A stretch of 5,900 nucleotides of DNA from an uncultured Ectothiorhodospiraceae bacterium (GTDB taxonomy: Bacteria > Pseudomonadota > Gammaproteobacteria > UBA9214): contig CAMYKJ010000088.1 of assembly GCA_947258945.1 (NCBI GenBank), forward strand, positions 1 through 5,900, in the 5' to 3' direction. The translations under genes and the position numbers were made by a program. The notes beneath the pieces were generated by a model that saw only the letters and a program-made list of their open reading frames with translations, had not been told where the DNA came from and did not search any database. This document shows positions 1 through 5,900 of the stretch, in pieces (the first letter of the stretch is position 1; each line of letters begins with the position of its first letter).

Positions 1-1
1 C

Positions 2-1114
2 TTTGAACTGCTATACACCCCGCTGCCGCCGCACAAGAAGCGACCGACAAAGACAATCATCGATGTCGCGAGCGACCGTGTCGGCGACCTGCTTGGCAGT
101 GGCCTGATCCTGCTGCTGTTGCTGCTGATGCCGGCTTTGCCGACGGCCGTTGTCACGGCCTGCGCAGTGCTGGTTGCATTGCTGGTCCTGCTGGTCGTCA
201 CACGCCTGAACCGTGGCTACATCAACCAGCTGGCACACAGCCTGCGCAAGGGCGTGGTCCGCATCGAGGAACATGACATCGTCGACGCCACCACCCAGCA
301 GATCCTGGCCGAGTCCAGCGCCTATTCCGAGCGCGAGTACCTGCAGTCTAAGATCGAAGCGATGCAGGAGCGCAGCTCGGGGGACCGGGGCACCGTAAAG
401 GGGCGCGCGAAAAAAGAAATCGACCGCCATGCACAGACGGTGAAAGATTTCTGCTCGAATGACACGGGTCTCATCCGCTATGCCCTGAACAGCGCGTTAA
501 TGGATATTCATCTCACCCCGTACCTGATCCCGTTGCTGGCCAACGACGAGGTTGCCGAAGAGGTCAGGATCGAACTGCGCTGGCTGGCACCACGAATCAC
601 CGGTCAGCTGACCGATGCCTTGCTGGACCCTGATGTGCCGCTGCGGGCCCGGCAGCGCATCCCCGGGGTGCTGGAGGCCAGCGACAGTCCGCGCGCCATT
701 GAAGGCCTGTTGCTTGGCCTGGTGGATACCTGCTTTAACGTACGCTTCAGTTGTGCGCGGGCGCTGGCGCGCATGCGTGAATGGGATTCCCATAATCTGC
801 ACTTGAACATCGGCGATCCCCCGGTAGGCAAGCCCGAGATACCGATCATCCACCAGAACCTGGAACATGTGTTCACCCTGCTGGCGCTGACGCTGGATCC
901 GGATGCCGTGCACATCTCCATGCAGGCGGCTATTAGCACCGATGCCAATCTGCGCGGTACCGCACTGGAATACCTGGAAAACGTGCTGCCGACCGACCTC
1001 TACGCCCTGCTGGTGCAGCGTCTGGGGATTAGCGAGGAAAGCCGCCAGGGCACGCGTCACCTGAGTGAGATCATCAGTGAACTGAAAATGCTGTTGCGGC
1101 GCTCGATGCCGTGA
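2..1114 (+). CDS. NTT/MFS-like nucleotide transporter with C-terminal HEAT-like repeats (5' truncated by window)
   Basis: This is the C-terminal 370 residues of a larger membrane protein; the frame is open from base 2, so the true start lies outside the window. Seen: the fragment opens with ELLYTPLPP, a basic stretch (HKKRPTKT) and IIDVASDRVGD, a cytoplasmic-loop pattern I associate with ATP/ADP translocase (NTT, TLC) relatives of the MFS superfamily. Two hydrophobic segments follow at fragment residues about 31-47 and 49-68, fitting the last two membrane helices. A polar linker (about 70-155) leads to a helical soluble region (about 156-370) whose LLANDEVAEEVRIEL and PDVPLRARQRIPGVLEAS stretches look like HEAT repeats. 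Known: NTT-like proteins with HEAT tails occur in free-living bacteria, where substrates are mostly untested. Inferred: an inner-membrane transporter, possibly of nucleotides, with a cytoplasmic protein-binding tail. It runs convergently into the serine hydrolase gene 45 bases away. An ordinary MFS permease with a HEAT tail is the alternative. Confidence 0.72.
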   Translation, partial: FELLYTPLPPHKKRPTKTIIDVASDRVGDLLGSGLILLLLLLMPALPTAVVTACAVLVALLVLLVVTRLNRGYINQLAHSLRKGVVRIEEHDIVDATTQQILAESSAYSEREYLQSKIEAMQERSSGDRGTVKGRAKKEIDRHAQTVKDFCSNDTGLIRYALNSALMDIHLTPYLIPLLANDEVAEEVRIELRWLAPRITGQLTDALLDPDVPLRARQRIPGVLEASDSPRAIEGLLLGLVDTCFNVRFSCARALARMREWDSHNLHLNIGDPPVGKPEIPIIHQNLEHVFTLLALTLDPDAVHISMQAAISTDANLRGTALEYLENVLPTDLYALLVQRLGISEESRQGTRHLSEIISELKMLLRRSMP

Positions 1115-1159
1115 TACGGACAAGAAACGCGCCTAGAGCCCGACGGTTTCTGCCAGGCG

Positions 1160-2464
1160 TCAGGGGTGCACGACGGACTCCGCTGTTGCCTTCGCATCCG
1201 GCTCTGGCACCGGGTGTGCACGTTCCATGAGCCGGTGGATGCGCGTACCCAGTGTCTGGTGGTCGACCGCCGAGTTCACCCGCAGCACATTGGAAATCAG
1301 GGCAACGATATAGTCCAGCTGCCGGCCGGCCGTGTTGCTTTCGATGATCGCCAGCGAGTTCATGTAGTTTATTTTATTCCCCATGTATTTGCCGCACTTG
1401 AAGTCCGGCTCTTCCCTGCAACTGTAGAGGGAGCCCGACTTGAAATACACCGCCGAATCCCGCAGCGCCGGTGAGGAGGCATAGCGGATACGCCGTTCGG
1501 TCATGTAGAGCAGGCGCTTGATCTGGCGACTGGAGTACTCGTCCACCAGCCTCCCCTGCTCCATGCGCAAGGCATACTTCGCCAGTTCCCGGGCAGTCCC
1601 GTAGCTGTTGCCACCACCCGGGACCTTGTGCTTGCCGGTCCGGGTAAAGAAGCTGCCCTGGCGCAACTGTTCCAGGTCAAGGCCATTGCGAATCACCGGC
1701 TCGAAAAAGGTCTGCTGGAACAGCGTTGTCAGTTCCTGCTTCGGCGTCTCGTTGAAGAACCGCTGGATTTCAGCTGCGGGGGGCGGATAGTCCCTGCCAT
1801 ACTGGCGCAGCAGCAGCGCCTCGCGCATGCTCATCGCGGCCGCTGAATTGGCGCTCGCGGACAAGGCCCAGTCGAGGTACTCCCACAGCGAGCCCTGGTC
1901 GCCGTCCTTCATTTTGCGCCGGGTGAACGTCTGTGCCGCCACATCGAACACGCGAATCTTGTGGTGGTCCCAGTGACTGAATTCGTCGGCCGTCACCCGG
2001 GTGTCTTTCAGAACCTGCGTGCGCTTCGCCAGATCATCCGGCCAGGCATCGGCCAGTGCCTGGAACAGACCCAGTGCCACCAGCAGCTTGCCGACACTGC
2101 CGACGTTCTGCCGGTAGTTGCCGCGGTGTTCGGCATAACGGGGCTTGCCCGGGTCACTGATATCCAGGATCGCCAGCCCATAGCGCCCCGCATTGCTGCC
2201 CAGCAGCTTTACAATCTGCCGGGTGAACGCGGGGTCCGGCGCGGGCAGTTCCATGTCCCTGTAATCCAGCAACCGCAAGTCCACTTGCGCCGTCGTCAGC
2301 CTGCCACCCGCCGGCTGCTGCCTGCCACTGATGACGCCCTCGTTGATCAGACGCTCGCCTTCCACCCGTCGGATGCCGGTCTCGGGATAGCCGTCAAGGG
2401 GCCAGGCGCCGGACAAGACCGGGGCCGCGGCGAGGACCAGCAGCAGCGCAAGCCGGGCAATCAT
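1160..2464 (-). CDS. Exported serine hydrolase, class A beta-lactamase/transpeptidase-like
   Basis: A 434-residue protein of the penicillin-recognising serine hydrolase fold. Seen: a signal peptide at residues 1-20 (MIARLALLLVLAAAPVLSGA, likely cut before WPLDG), then the three active-site motifs in order: SVGK at 123-126 (SxxK, nucleophile Ser123 and Lys126), SAN at 204-206 (SxN) and KSG at 342-344 (KTG box). Motif spacing (81 and 138 residues) is longer than in true class A beta-lactamases, so a drug-hydrolysing role is unlikely. A Cys pair (349, 357) just after the KSG strand could form a disulfide, which suits a periplasmic protein. Start choice: the ATG at 2464 has AAGG at 2475-2472, seven bases upstream, and overlaps the dikinase stop by four bases (ATGA), implying translational coupling. 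Inferred role: acyl-enzyme chemistry on a peptide, ester or amide in the envelope, in partnership with the dikinase. I see no class A-type general-base Glu I can assign with confidence. It could also be a D,D-peptidase, an esterase or a pseudoenzyme. Confidence 0.85.
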   Translation of the reverse strand: MIARLALLLVLAAAPVLSGAWPLDGYPETGIRRVEGERLINEGVISGRQQPAGGRLTTAQVDLRLLDYRDMELPAPDPAFTRQIVKLLGSNAGRYGLAILDISDPGKPRYAEHRGNYRQNVGSVGKLLVALGLFQALADAWPDDLAKRTQVLKDTRVTADEFSHWDHHKIRVFDVAAQTFTRRKMKDGDQGSLWEYLDWALSASANSAAAMSMREALLLRQYGRDYPPPAAEIQRFFNETPKQELTTLFQQTFFEPVIRNGLDLEQLRQGSFFTRTGKHKVPGGGNSYGTARELAKYALRMEQGRLVDEYSSRQIKRLLYMTERRIRYASSPALRDSAVYFKSGSLYSCREEPDFKCGKYMGNKINYMNSLAIIESNTAGRQLDYIVALISNVLRVNSAVDHQTLGTRIHRLMERAHPVPEPDAKATAESVVHP

Positions 2465-5307
2465 TGCGGCACCTTGCGCAGGTTGACTGTCTGGCTGAGG
2501 GTGGCGCCCAGTGTTGCGTCCATCCGGTTCAGGTAACGGCTGCCACGGGCCCGGCGGCTTTCGAGGAAGGGGCGAATCTGGAACAGCTGCAGCCTTCCAT
2601 CGAGAAAACCGAATTCAACGTCCGCCGGCGCCGGCTTGCCCGCGTCATCCAGTATCGAGGGAAATCGCTGCGGCAGTTCACCGGCAAAAGTGATAAGCCG
2701 TTTGATCTCGGCCGGATGCAGGACCGTGTCGCTGCCACTGGCGGGTACCTTCTCTACGCCGCCGCCGGGCACGGGATTGCGCCGCCAGGGCGCGGTCGCC
2801 ATCGCCAGCAGCCGGACCGAACCATCGCGGGTATCGATGCGCAGGGATTCTGCCGACTGACCCTCCACCGCACCACCGACACCTTCATTGACGGCCACCG
2901 AAAGTATATGCGGCGCACCGCTATCGAGATCACGGGTCACCATCACCCCGGACTTGTCGTTCGGCACGGATTGCATTAGCAGGATGGCCGGGTAGACATG
3001 CTCGGGCGCCTCCATGTGCGCCTGCCGCCAGGCAAATGCACGTGCCGTAAACGGCGAGGCCCACACCCGCGGTATCGCGGCAAGAATATTCTCGAATCCG
3101 ACCACGTTGGGCACGGTCAGGTTCAGACCGGCACCGGTAAAACCGGGCAGATCCTCGACATTGGTGTCGGACCGGACGAACACACCAACCTCATCAGCGG
3201 TTCCGAAGGCCGCAACCATGGCCTCTCGCAAGCGCGACCGGAAGTCGCTGTCGAGCCTTGCAGCCAGAACCAGGTCATACAGCTCGGTGCGAAAGCGTTC
3301 GGTAAACTCCCGGCGCTGTACCGAGTCCTCCGGCAACGACTGCATGTGGCGATTCTGCTCGACCATCCACTCAAAGACAGTCCTGCCGGAGTCCCCGTAG
3401 GGCTTGTCGAGGACAGTTTCACGAAACACGCCGAAGGGGATGGCCACCCCGGGTGCCACCGCCTCCGGAAACGCATGCCGCAGTTCACCCAGCTTGGCGG
3501 CCTTCGGGCCGACCACCCGTCCGGAATCGCTGGCGCGCAGCGTTTCAAGACCCAGAAACGCCGTGACCGACAGATCCAGTTTTTCCAGGTCGGAACGAAT
3601 CACGGTGCCGCTGTCGACCGCTGCCTCACCAAATTCCGCATCCCACTGCGGCCCGTCCGGCTCCAGTTCAACCAGGCCGGCGGGACTGACGGCCAGCACC
3701 ACACGCTGGCCGTCATGGGCACGAATCACGTCCTGAATATCAGCATCCACACCGACATTGGGTATCCCCAGATTGCGTGCCAGCAATTGCACGTGTGACA
3801 GCGGATTGCCCTCACCGGCCGTCATGATACCCGCCACCGGCGGCAGTTCGGCAATGGTTTCCGGCAACAGATAGATACCATCGGATGAAAAATCGGCATG
3901 GGCATCCACATCGGGGCTGGCATGCAGCACGCCCCGCGCCAGGCCCGGATTGAGTGCGCGGAAGCCGACACCGAGGTCCTCGCCAAACAATCGATGGCGG
4001 ACGCCGGCAATGCGATTTGCATCCTGCAACAGGCTATTGAGTACCTCTGAATAGAACAGCAAGGGACTGTTCCGCAACTGGTCCTGGATAAAACGCAGGG
4101 CCAGTGGTTCTATCTCCGCCAGTTTTTGCATGGCCGCGTAGAACTGGAAGCGCAGGCCCTCTGTTGCCCAGCCGGGGACGCGTGCCAGGTCACCCAGCGC
4201 CTGCAAGTAGTCGACCAGTGGCAGTGTCGGCTGCATCAGTGTATCCAGGGTTTTGCGGAGTTCCCGGTAGCCACGCTGATTGATGACCCCGTAACCGTAG
4301 CCCGCGTTCACGGCAGCTGACAGCCATTCAATCCGCTGCTCCCGGGTGGCCTGCGCCAATTGTTGCCGTAGCATGGTGCCGGCGCTGAAATTCTCTGTTT
4401 CCACCACCAGGCTCAGGTCCAGTACCCGCAATCGGGCGCCGGGGTCGATGACCCGCGGCAGCGCCTCGCGCAGGTCGGCCAGCAAGCGGGCCGTCGTCTG
4501 GTACTGGTGAAGTATGGAGGTATCCTCCGCCAGGGTTTGCGCGGCATTGCGCAACAGCTCCTGCAACCAGGGCCCGCGCGAATAGACCAGGGCCTCCTGT
4601 TGCAGTCTGCGCGACAATGGCATCGTCAGGTAGATACGGTCGATCTCGCGGGCCAGATCTGCGTATTTCTCCTGCAGCTCCGGGGCGCTTACCCCTTCCG
4701 CATAGTCACGTACCAGCCGGGCATCATCGGCCGTCGGCGTACCGTGGATCTTGCCACGCAATTCTATGAAGTCGGGGTCCTCATCGGCCAGGGAAGACGA
4801 CAACTGGCGTACCTTCCAGACCGAGGCGGTGTCCTTGCCGTGGGGAAGCAGGTCGGCTCCGATACGCAGGGCGGGGTAGCGCAAGTGATTCCATTCAGGT
4901 TGCGCACACAGGGCGATCAACAGTTCGCGAGCACCCTTGCGTTCGCCCTCCTCCTGGATTGCGCCTCGGTAGAACAGGGCACGCCGCAGTATCCAGCCGG
5001 CATCGGCCGCGACCAGATATTTTTCGATCAACAACTGGTTGTAACTGTCCAGAAAATCAGGTTGCTTTTGTTGGCTCCAGGCGCCGTGTTGATGGCCGCC
5101 GCCATGTTCGACACAGGCGTATTCCTTCGGTGGCAGAATGCTACCGTCATTGCAGAACCAGCGGAGTTCCTTGAAGGGTCCGCGCGGATGGGTCTTCATG
5201 GCCGCAATCCACTGGCGATATTCGCTAATATCCGTAGCCGTCACCGGTGAGGCGACAGCTGCCAACAGCCCCACGCCAAGCAACACTGGCATTAGCCTGA
5301 CTAACAT
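2461..5307 (-). CDS. Exported dikinase-like protein: N-terminal helical domain, phosphohistidine domain, PPDK-type ATP-binding domain
   Basis: A 948-residue protein from the chosen start. Seen in order: signal peptide 1-24 (MLVRLMPVLLGVGLLAAVAS then PVTA, cut before TDISE); a mostly helical region 25-443 of no family I recognise, with a Cys/His-rich patch at 52-74 (Cys52, Cys65, His68, His72, His74); a PEP-utiliser mobile domain about 444-549 with TAGEGNPLSH at 496-505 (His505 the expected phospho-carrier) and AR at 510-511; and a PPDK/PEP-synthase ATP-binding domain about 597-914 with GPKAAKLGEL (600-609, Lys602), VRSDTNVEDL (711-720, Arg712), RVWASPFTARA near Trp749, DVEF (896-899) and QIRP (910-913). 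The C-terminal PEP/pyruvate barrel is absent. Known: PEP synthase and PPDK run ATP domain, His domain, barrel; glucan, water dikinases place the His domain before the ATP domain, as here. Inferred: ATP-dependent phosphorylation, through His505, of an acceptor bound by the N-terminal region. The frame stays open up to an ATG at 5400, but the start at 5307 has GGAG at 5318-5315 with a 7-base spacer. Generic annotation would be PEP synthase or PEP/pyruvate-binding protein, which would mislead. Confidence 0.85.
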   Translation of the reverse strand: MLVRLMPVLLGVGLLAAVASPVTATDISEYRQWIAAMKTHPRGPFKELRWFCNDGSILPPKEYACVEHGGGHQHGAWSQQKQPDFLDSYNQLLIEKYLVAADAGWILRRALFYRGAIQEEGERKGARELLIALCAQPEWNHLRYPALRIGADLLPHGKDTASVWKVRQLSSSLADEDPDFIELRGKIHGTPTADDARLVRDYAEGVSAPELQEKYADLAREIDRIYLTMPLSRRLQQEALVYSRGPWLQELLRNAAQTLAEDTSILHQYQTTARLLADLREALPRVIDPGARLRVLDLSLVVETENFSAGTMLRQQLAQATREQRIEWLSAAVNAGYGYGVINQRGYRELRKTLDTLMQPTLPLVDYLQALGDLARVPGWATEGLRFQFYAAMQKLAEIEPLALRFIQDQLRNSPLLFYSEVLNSLLQDANRIAGVRHRLFGEDLGVGFRALNPGLARGVLHASPDVDAHADFSSDGIYLLPETIAELPPVAGIMTAGEGNPLSHVQLLARNLGIPNVGVDADIQDVIRAHDGQRVVLAVSPAGLVELEPDGPQWDAEFGEAAVDSGTVIRSDLEKLDLSVTAFLGLETLRASDSGRVVGPKAAKLGELRHAFPEAVAPGVAIPFGVFRETVLDKPYGDSGRTVFEWMVEQNRHMQSLPEDSVQRREFTERFRTELYDLVLAARLDSDFRSRLREAMVAAFGTADEVGVFVRSDTNVEDLPGFTGAGLNLTVPNVVGFENILAAIPRVWASPFTARAFAWRQAHMEAPEHVYPAILLMQSVPNDKSGVMVTRDLDSGAPHILSVAVNEGVGGAVEGQSAESLRIDTRDGSVRLLAMATAPWRRNPVPGGGVEKVPASGSDTVLHPAEIKRLITFAGELPQRFPSILDDAGKPAPADVEFGFLDGRLQLFQIRPFLESRRARGSRYLNRMDATLGATLSQTVNLRKVPQ
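2472..2475 (-). promoter_or_regulatory. Ribosome binding site of the serine hydrolase, inside the dikinase 3' end
   Basis: AAGG on the minus strand, then TGCCGCA and the ATG at 2464-2462. It lies within the last codons of the dikinase gene, whose TGA stop at 2463-2461 overlaps the start codon. This supports re-initiation or coupled translation of the two exported proteins. Confidence 0.6.
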
Positions 5308-5314
5308 CTTGCTG

Positions 5315-5318
5315 CTCC
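5315..5318 (-). promoter_or_regulatory. Ribosome binding site that fixes the dikinase start at 5307
   Basis: On the minus strand GGAG is followed by seven bases (CAGCAAG) and then ATG at 5307-5305. The in-frame ATG at 5400 has no purine-rich site before it (preceding bases CATTCAATA), and the ATG at 5292 has only a weak AGG four bases away. The 5307 start also places a basic residue just before the hydrophobic core of the signal peptide. Confidence 0.7.
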
Positions 5319-5476
5319 GTGTAAAAACCCTAAAGGAACCATAACTCGCCTGTTTTCCGGGTATCCAGTTGCATTTCCTCGTAGTGACGGTCTTTGTCAT
5401 TATTGAATGACCGGTTGAGCTGGCAGTCGGAACAAGACGTTCGCTGGCATGCTATGCAAAGAAAGGTTTAGATTCA

Positions 5477-5488
5477 TATAATATAGCA
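5477..5488. promoter_or_regulatory. Overlapping candidate -10 elements on both strands
   Basis: On the + strand TATAAT, a perfect sigma70 -10 consensus, lies at 5477-5482, but no good -35 hexamer is found 16-18 bases upstream. On the - strand TGCTATATT at 5488-5480 fits an extended -10 (TGnTATAAT with one mismatch), also with a poor -35. The minus-strand element would give the dikinase mRNA a leader of roughly 165 bases; the plus-strand one would give the channel a leader of roughly 255 bases. In such AT-rich DNA chance matches are common, so this is tentative. Confidence 0.3.
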
Positions 5489-5744
5489 AAGAAATACAAT
5501 ATAACTATCTGTAATTGATTGGATAAATGCCTGTTTGCCAATCCACCCTTGTATACATTACTGGATCCAAGAGCCATCCAGGCTGATCGTTCGCAATCCG
5601 GCCGGCAAGGCCATTGCATCCCTGTCCCGCCAGTCCTCTGCCAGCAAATATCCTTCAAATCAGTACCTGCATAGCCACTATGGCTGCAGTATTGGCGCTG
5701 TCCTGCCGATCATTATCGTGAAGCATGGATAGCTGAGCGAAGTC

Positions 5745-5900
5745 ATGACACTACGCAGACATATATTTCAGGTACTGGAACCTGTACCTGGCTCCCCCCG
5801 CATTGCACGACTGATAACACTGGTCATCGTCACGCTGGTGTTGCTGAATGTAATTGCCAACATACTGGCGTCCGTTCAGGATTTCTATGACGAGTACCAC
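5745..5900 (+). CDS. Voltage-gated ion channel-like protein, N-terminus (3' truncated by window)
   Basis: Only the first 52 codons are present; the frame runs off the window. Seen: a short basic N-terminus (MTLRRHIFQVLEPVPGSPR), then a hydrophobic helix at about residues 20-44 containing LVLLNVIANILASV and a following acidic stretch (QDFYDEY). Known: bacterial six-helix cation channels of the ion_trans family commonly begin with a ...LE...PG...R leader and an S1 helix with an LNV(I/L)A core, which this resembles closely. Inferred: an inner-membrane potassium- or sodium-type channel subunit; the selectivity filter that would decide lies outside the window. Start: ATG at 5745 with only a weak GAG-rich site upstream (GAGCGAAG, ending a few bases before the ATG) and an in-frame TAG at 5730-5732 that rules out a longer N-terminus. 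It is transcribed away from the dikinase operon, so it is probably unrelated to it. Confidence 0.65.
   Translation, partial: MTLRRHIFQVLEPVPGSPRIARLITLVIVTLVLLNVIANILASVQDFYDEYH

Larger units (their letters stand above)
5308..5744. other. Divergent intergenic region with AT-rich core
   Basis: This is 437 bases without a credible gene, between the dikinase start and the ion channel start, which point away from each other. The core at 5461-5520 has only 13 G or C in 60 bases (hand count), in marked contrast to the GC-rich genes on both sides, as expected for a promoter region. The rest (about 5521-5744) is of mixed composition; small frames there start with TTG, lack ribosome binding sites and resemble nothing I know. 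I see no tRNA, clear riboswitch or rho-independent terminator in it. Confidence 0.6.

Noticed and set aside
497..1123. Minus-strand open frame of 208 codons opposite the transporter tail
   Set aside because: The + strand frame is continuous from the membrane helices through HEAT-like repeats; the minus frame is Gln/Arg/His-rich with no motif, typical of an antisense shadow.
1123..1151. Inverted repeat AGAAAC / GTTTCT in the convergent gap as a shared terminator
   Set aside because: Only six paired bases with a 17-base loop and no U-tract on either strand; not enough to call a rho-independent terminator.
1160..2464. Calling the serine hydrolase an antibiotic-resistance beta-lactamase
   Set aside because: Motif spacing differs, no class A-type general-base Glu can be assigned with confidence, and the coupled dikinase argues for a housekeeping or envelope role.
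2998..3798. Long + strand open frame of 266 codons antisense to the dikinase
   Set aside because: It lies fully inside the strongly supported dikinase gene, and its translation has no recognisable domain and the composition of a GC-rich shadow frame.
4507..5250. Long + strand open frame of 247 codons antisense to the dikinase N-terminal region
   Set aside because: Antisense to a gene with a signal peptide, a good ribosome binding site and a continuous frame into the conserved domains; the translation looks like no known family.
2461..5307. Annotation of the dikinase as PEP synthase (ppsA) or PPDK (ppdK)
   Set aside because: The PEP/pyruvate-binding barrel is missing, the domain order is different, and a signal peptide is present.
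5308..5400. 31-residue N-terminal extension of the dikinase from the ATG at 5400
   Set aside because: There is no ribosome binding site before 5400, the extension is polar and basic, and it would push the signal peptide core far from the N-terminus; the 5307 start has GGAG at ideal spacing.
5517..5543. Inverted repeat GATTGG / CCAATC as an operator or terminator
   Set aside because: A six-base match across a 15-base gap is expected by chance in a stretch of this length, and nothing else supports it.
5452..5732. Small frames in the intergenic region (- strand 5658-5452, + strand 5535-5732)
   Set aside because: Both start with TTG, lack Shine-Dalgarno sites, and their translations show no domain, membrane segment pattern or toxin-antitoxin likeness that I can support.

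Overview
The window is GC-rich coding DNA with one sharply AT-rich intergenic stretch. Protein motifs and gene layout suggest a proteobacterium, most likely a gammaproteobacterium; this is an inference from style, not from a marker gene. There is no RNA gene, mobile element or CRISPR array that I can support.

Layout. (1) Positions 2-1114, + strand: the 3' part of a membrane transporter gene. It has the last two membrane segments of a nucleotide-translocase (NTT)/MFS-like protein, then a long soluble tail with HEAT-like helical repeats. (2) After a 45-base convergent gap come two - strand genes read from right to left: 5307-2461, a 948-residue exported dikinase-like protein, and 2464-1160, a 434-residue exported serine hydrolase of the class A beta-lactamase/transpeptidase-like fold. 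They share a 4-base ATGA stop/start overlap, so they are almost certainly one operon. (3) Positions 5308-5744 hold no gene; an AT-rich core (13 G+C in 60 bases at 5461-5520) probably carries the divergent promoters. (4) Positions 5745-5900, + strand: the first 52 codons of a voltage-gated ion channel-like protein, cut by the window edge.

The main point of interest is the dikinase. It has the phosphohistidine (PEP-utiliser mobile) domain before the PPDK-type ATP-binding domain and lacks the PEP/pyruvate TIM barrel. That is the domain order of plant glucan, water dikinases, not of PEP synthase or PPDK. It also carries a clear Sec-type signal peptide with a well-placed ribosome binding site, so an ATP-using catalytic module appears to be sent out of the cytoplasm. 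Its operon partner is also exported, and the gene facing them encodes a relative of ATP/ADP translocases. Together they could form an envelope phosphorylation system in which the transporter supplies nucleotide, the dikinase phosphorylates an unknown acceptor (glycan or other envelope polymer), and the serine hydrolase modifies the wall or a related substrate. The domain calls are well supported; the joint function is a hypothesis.
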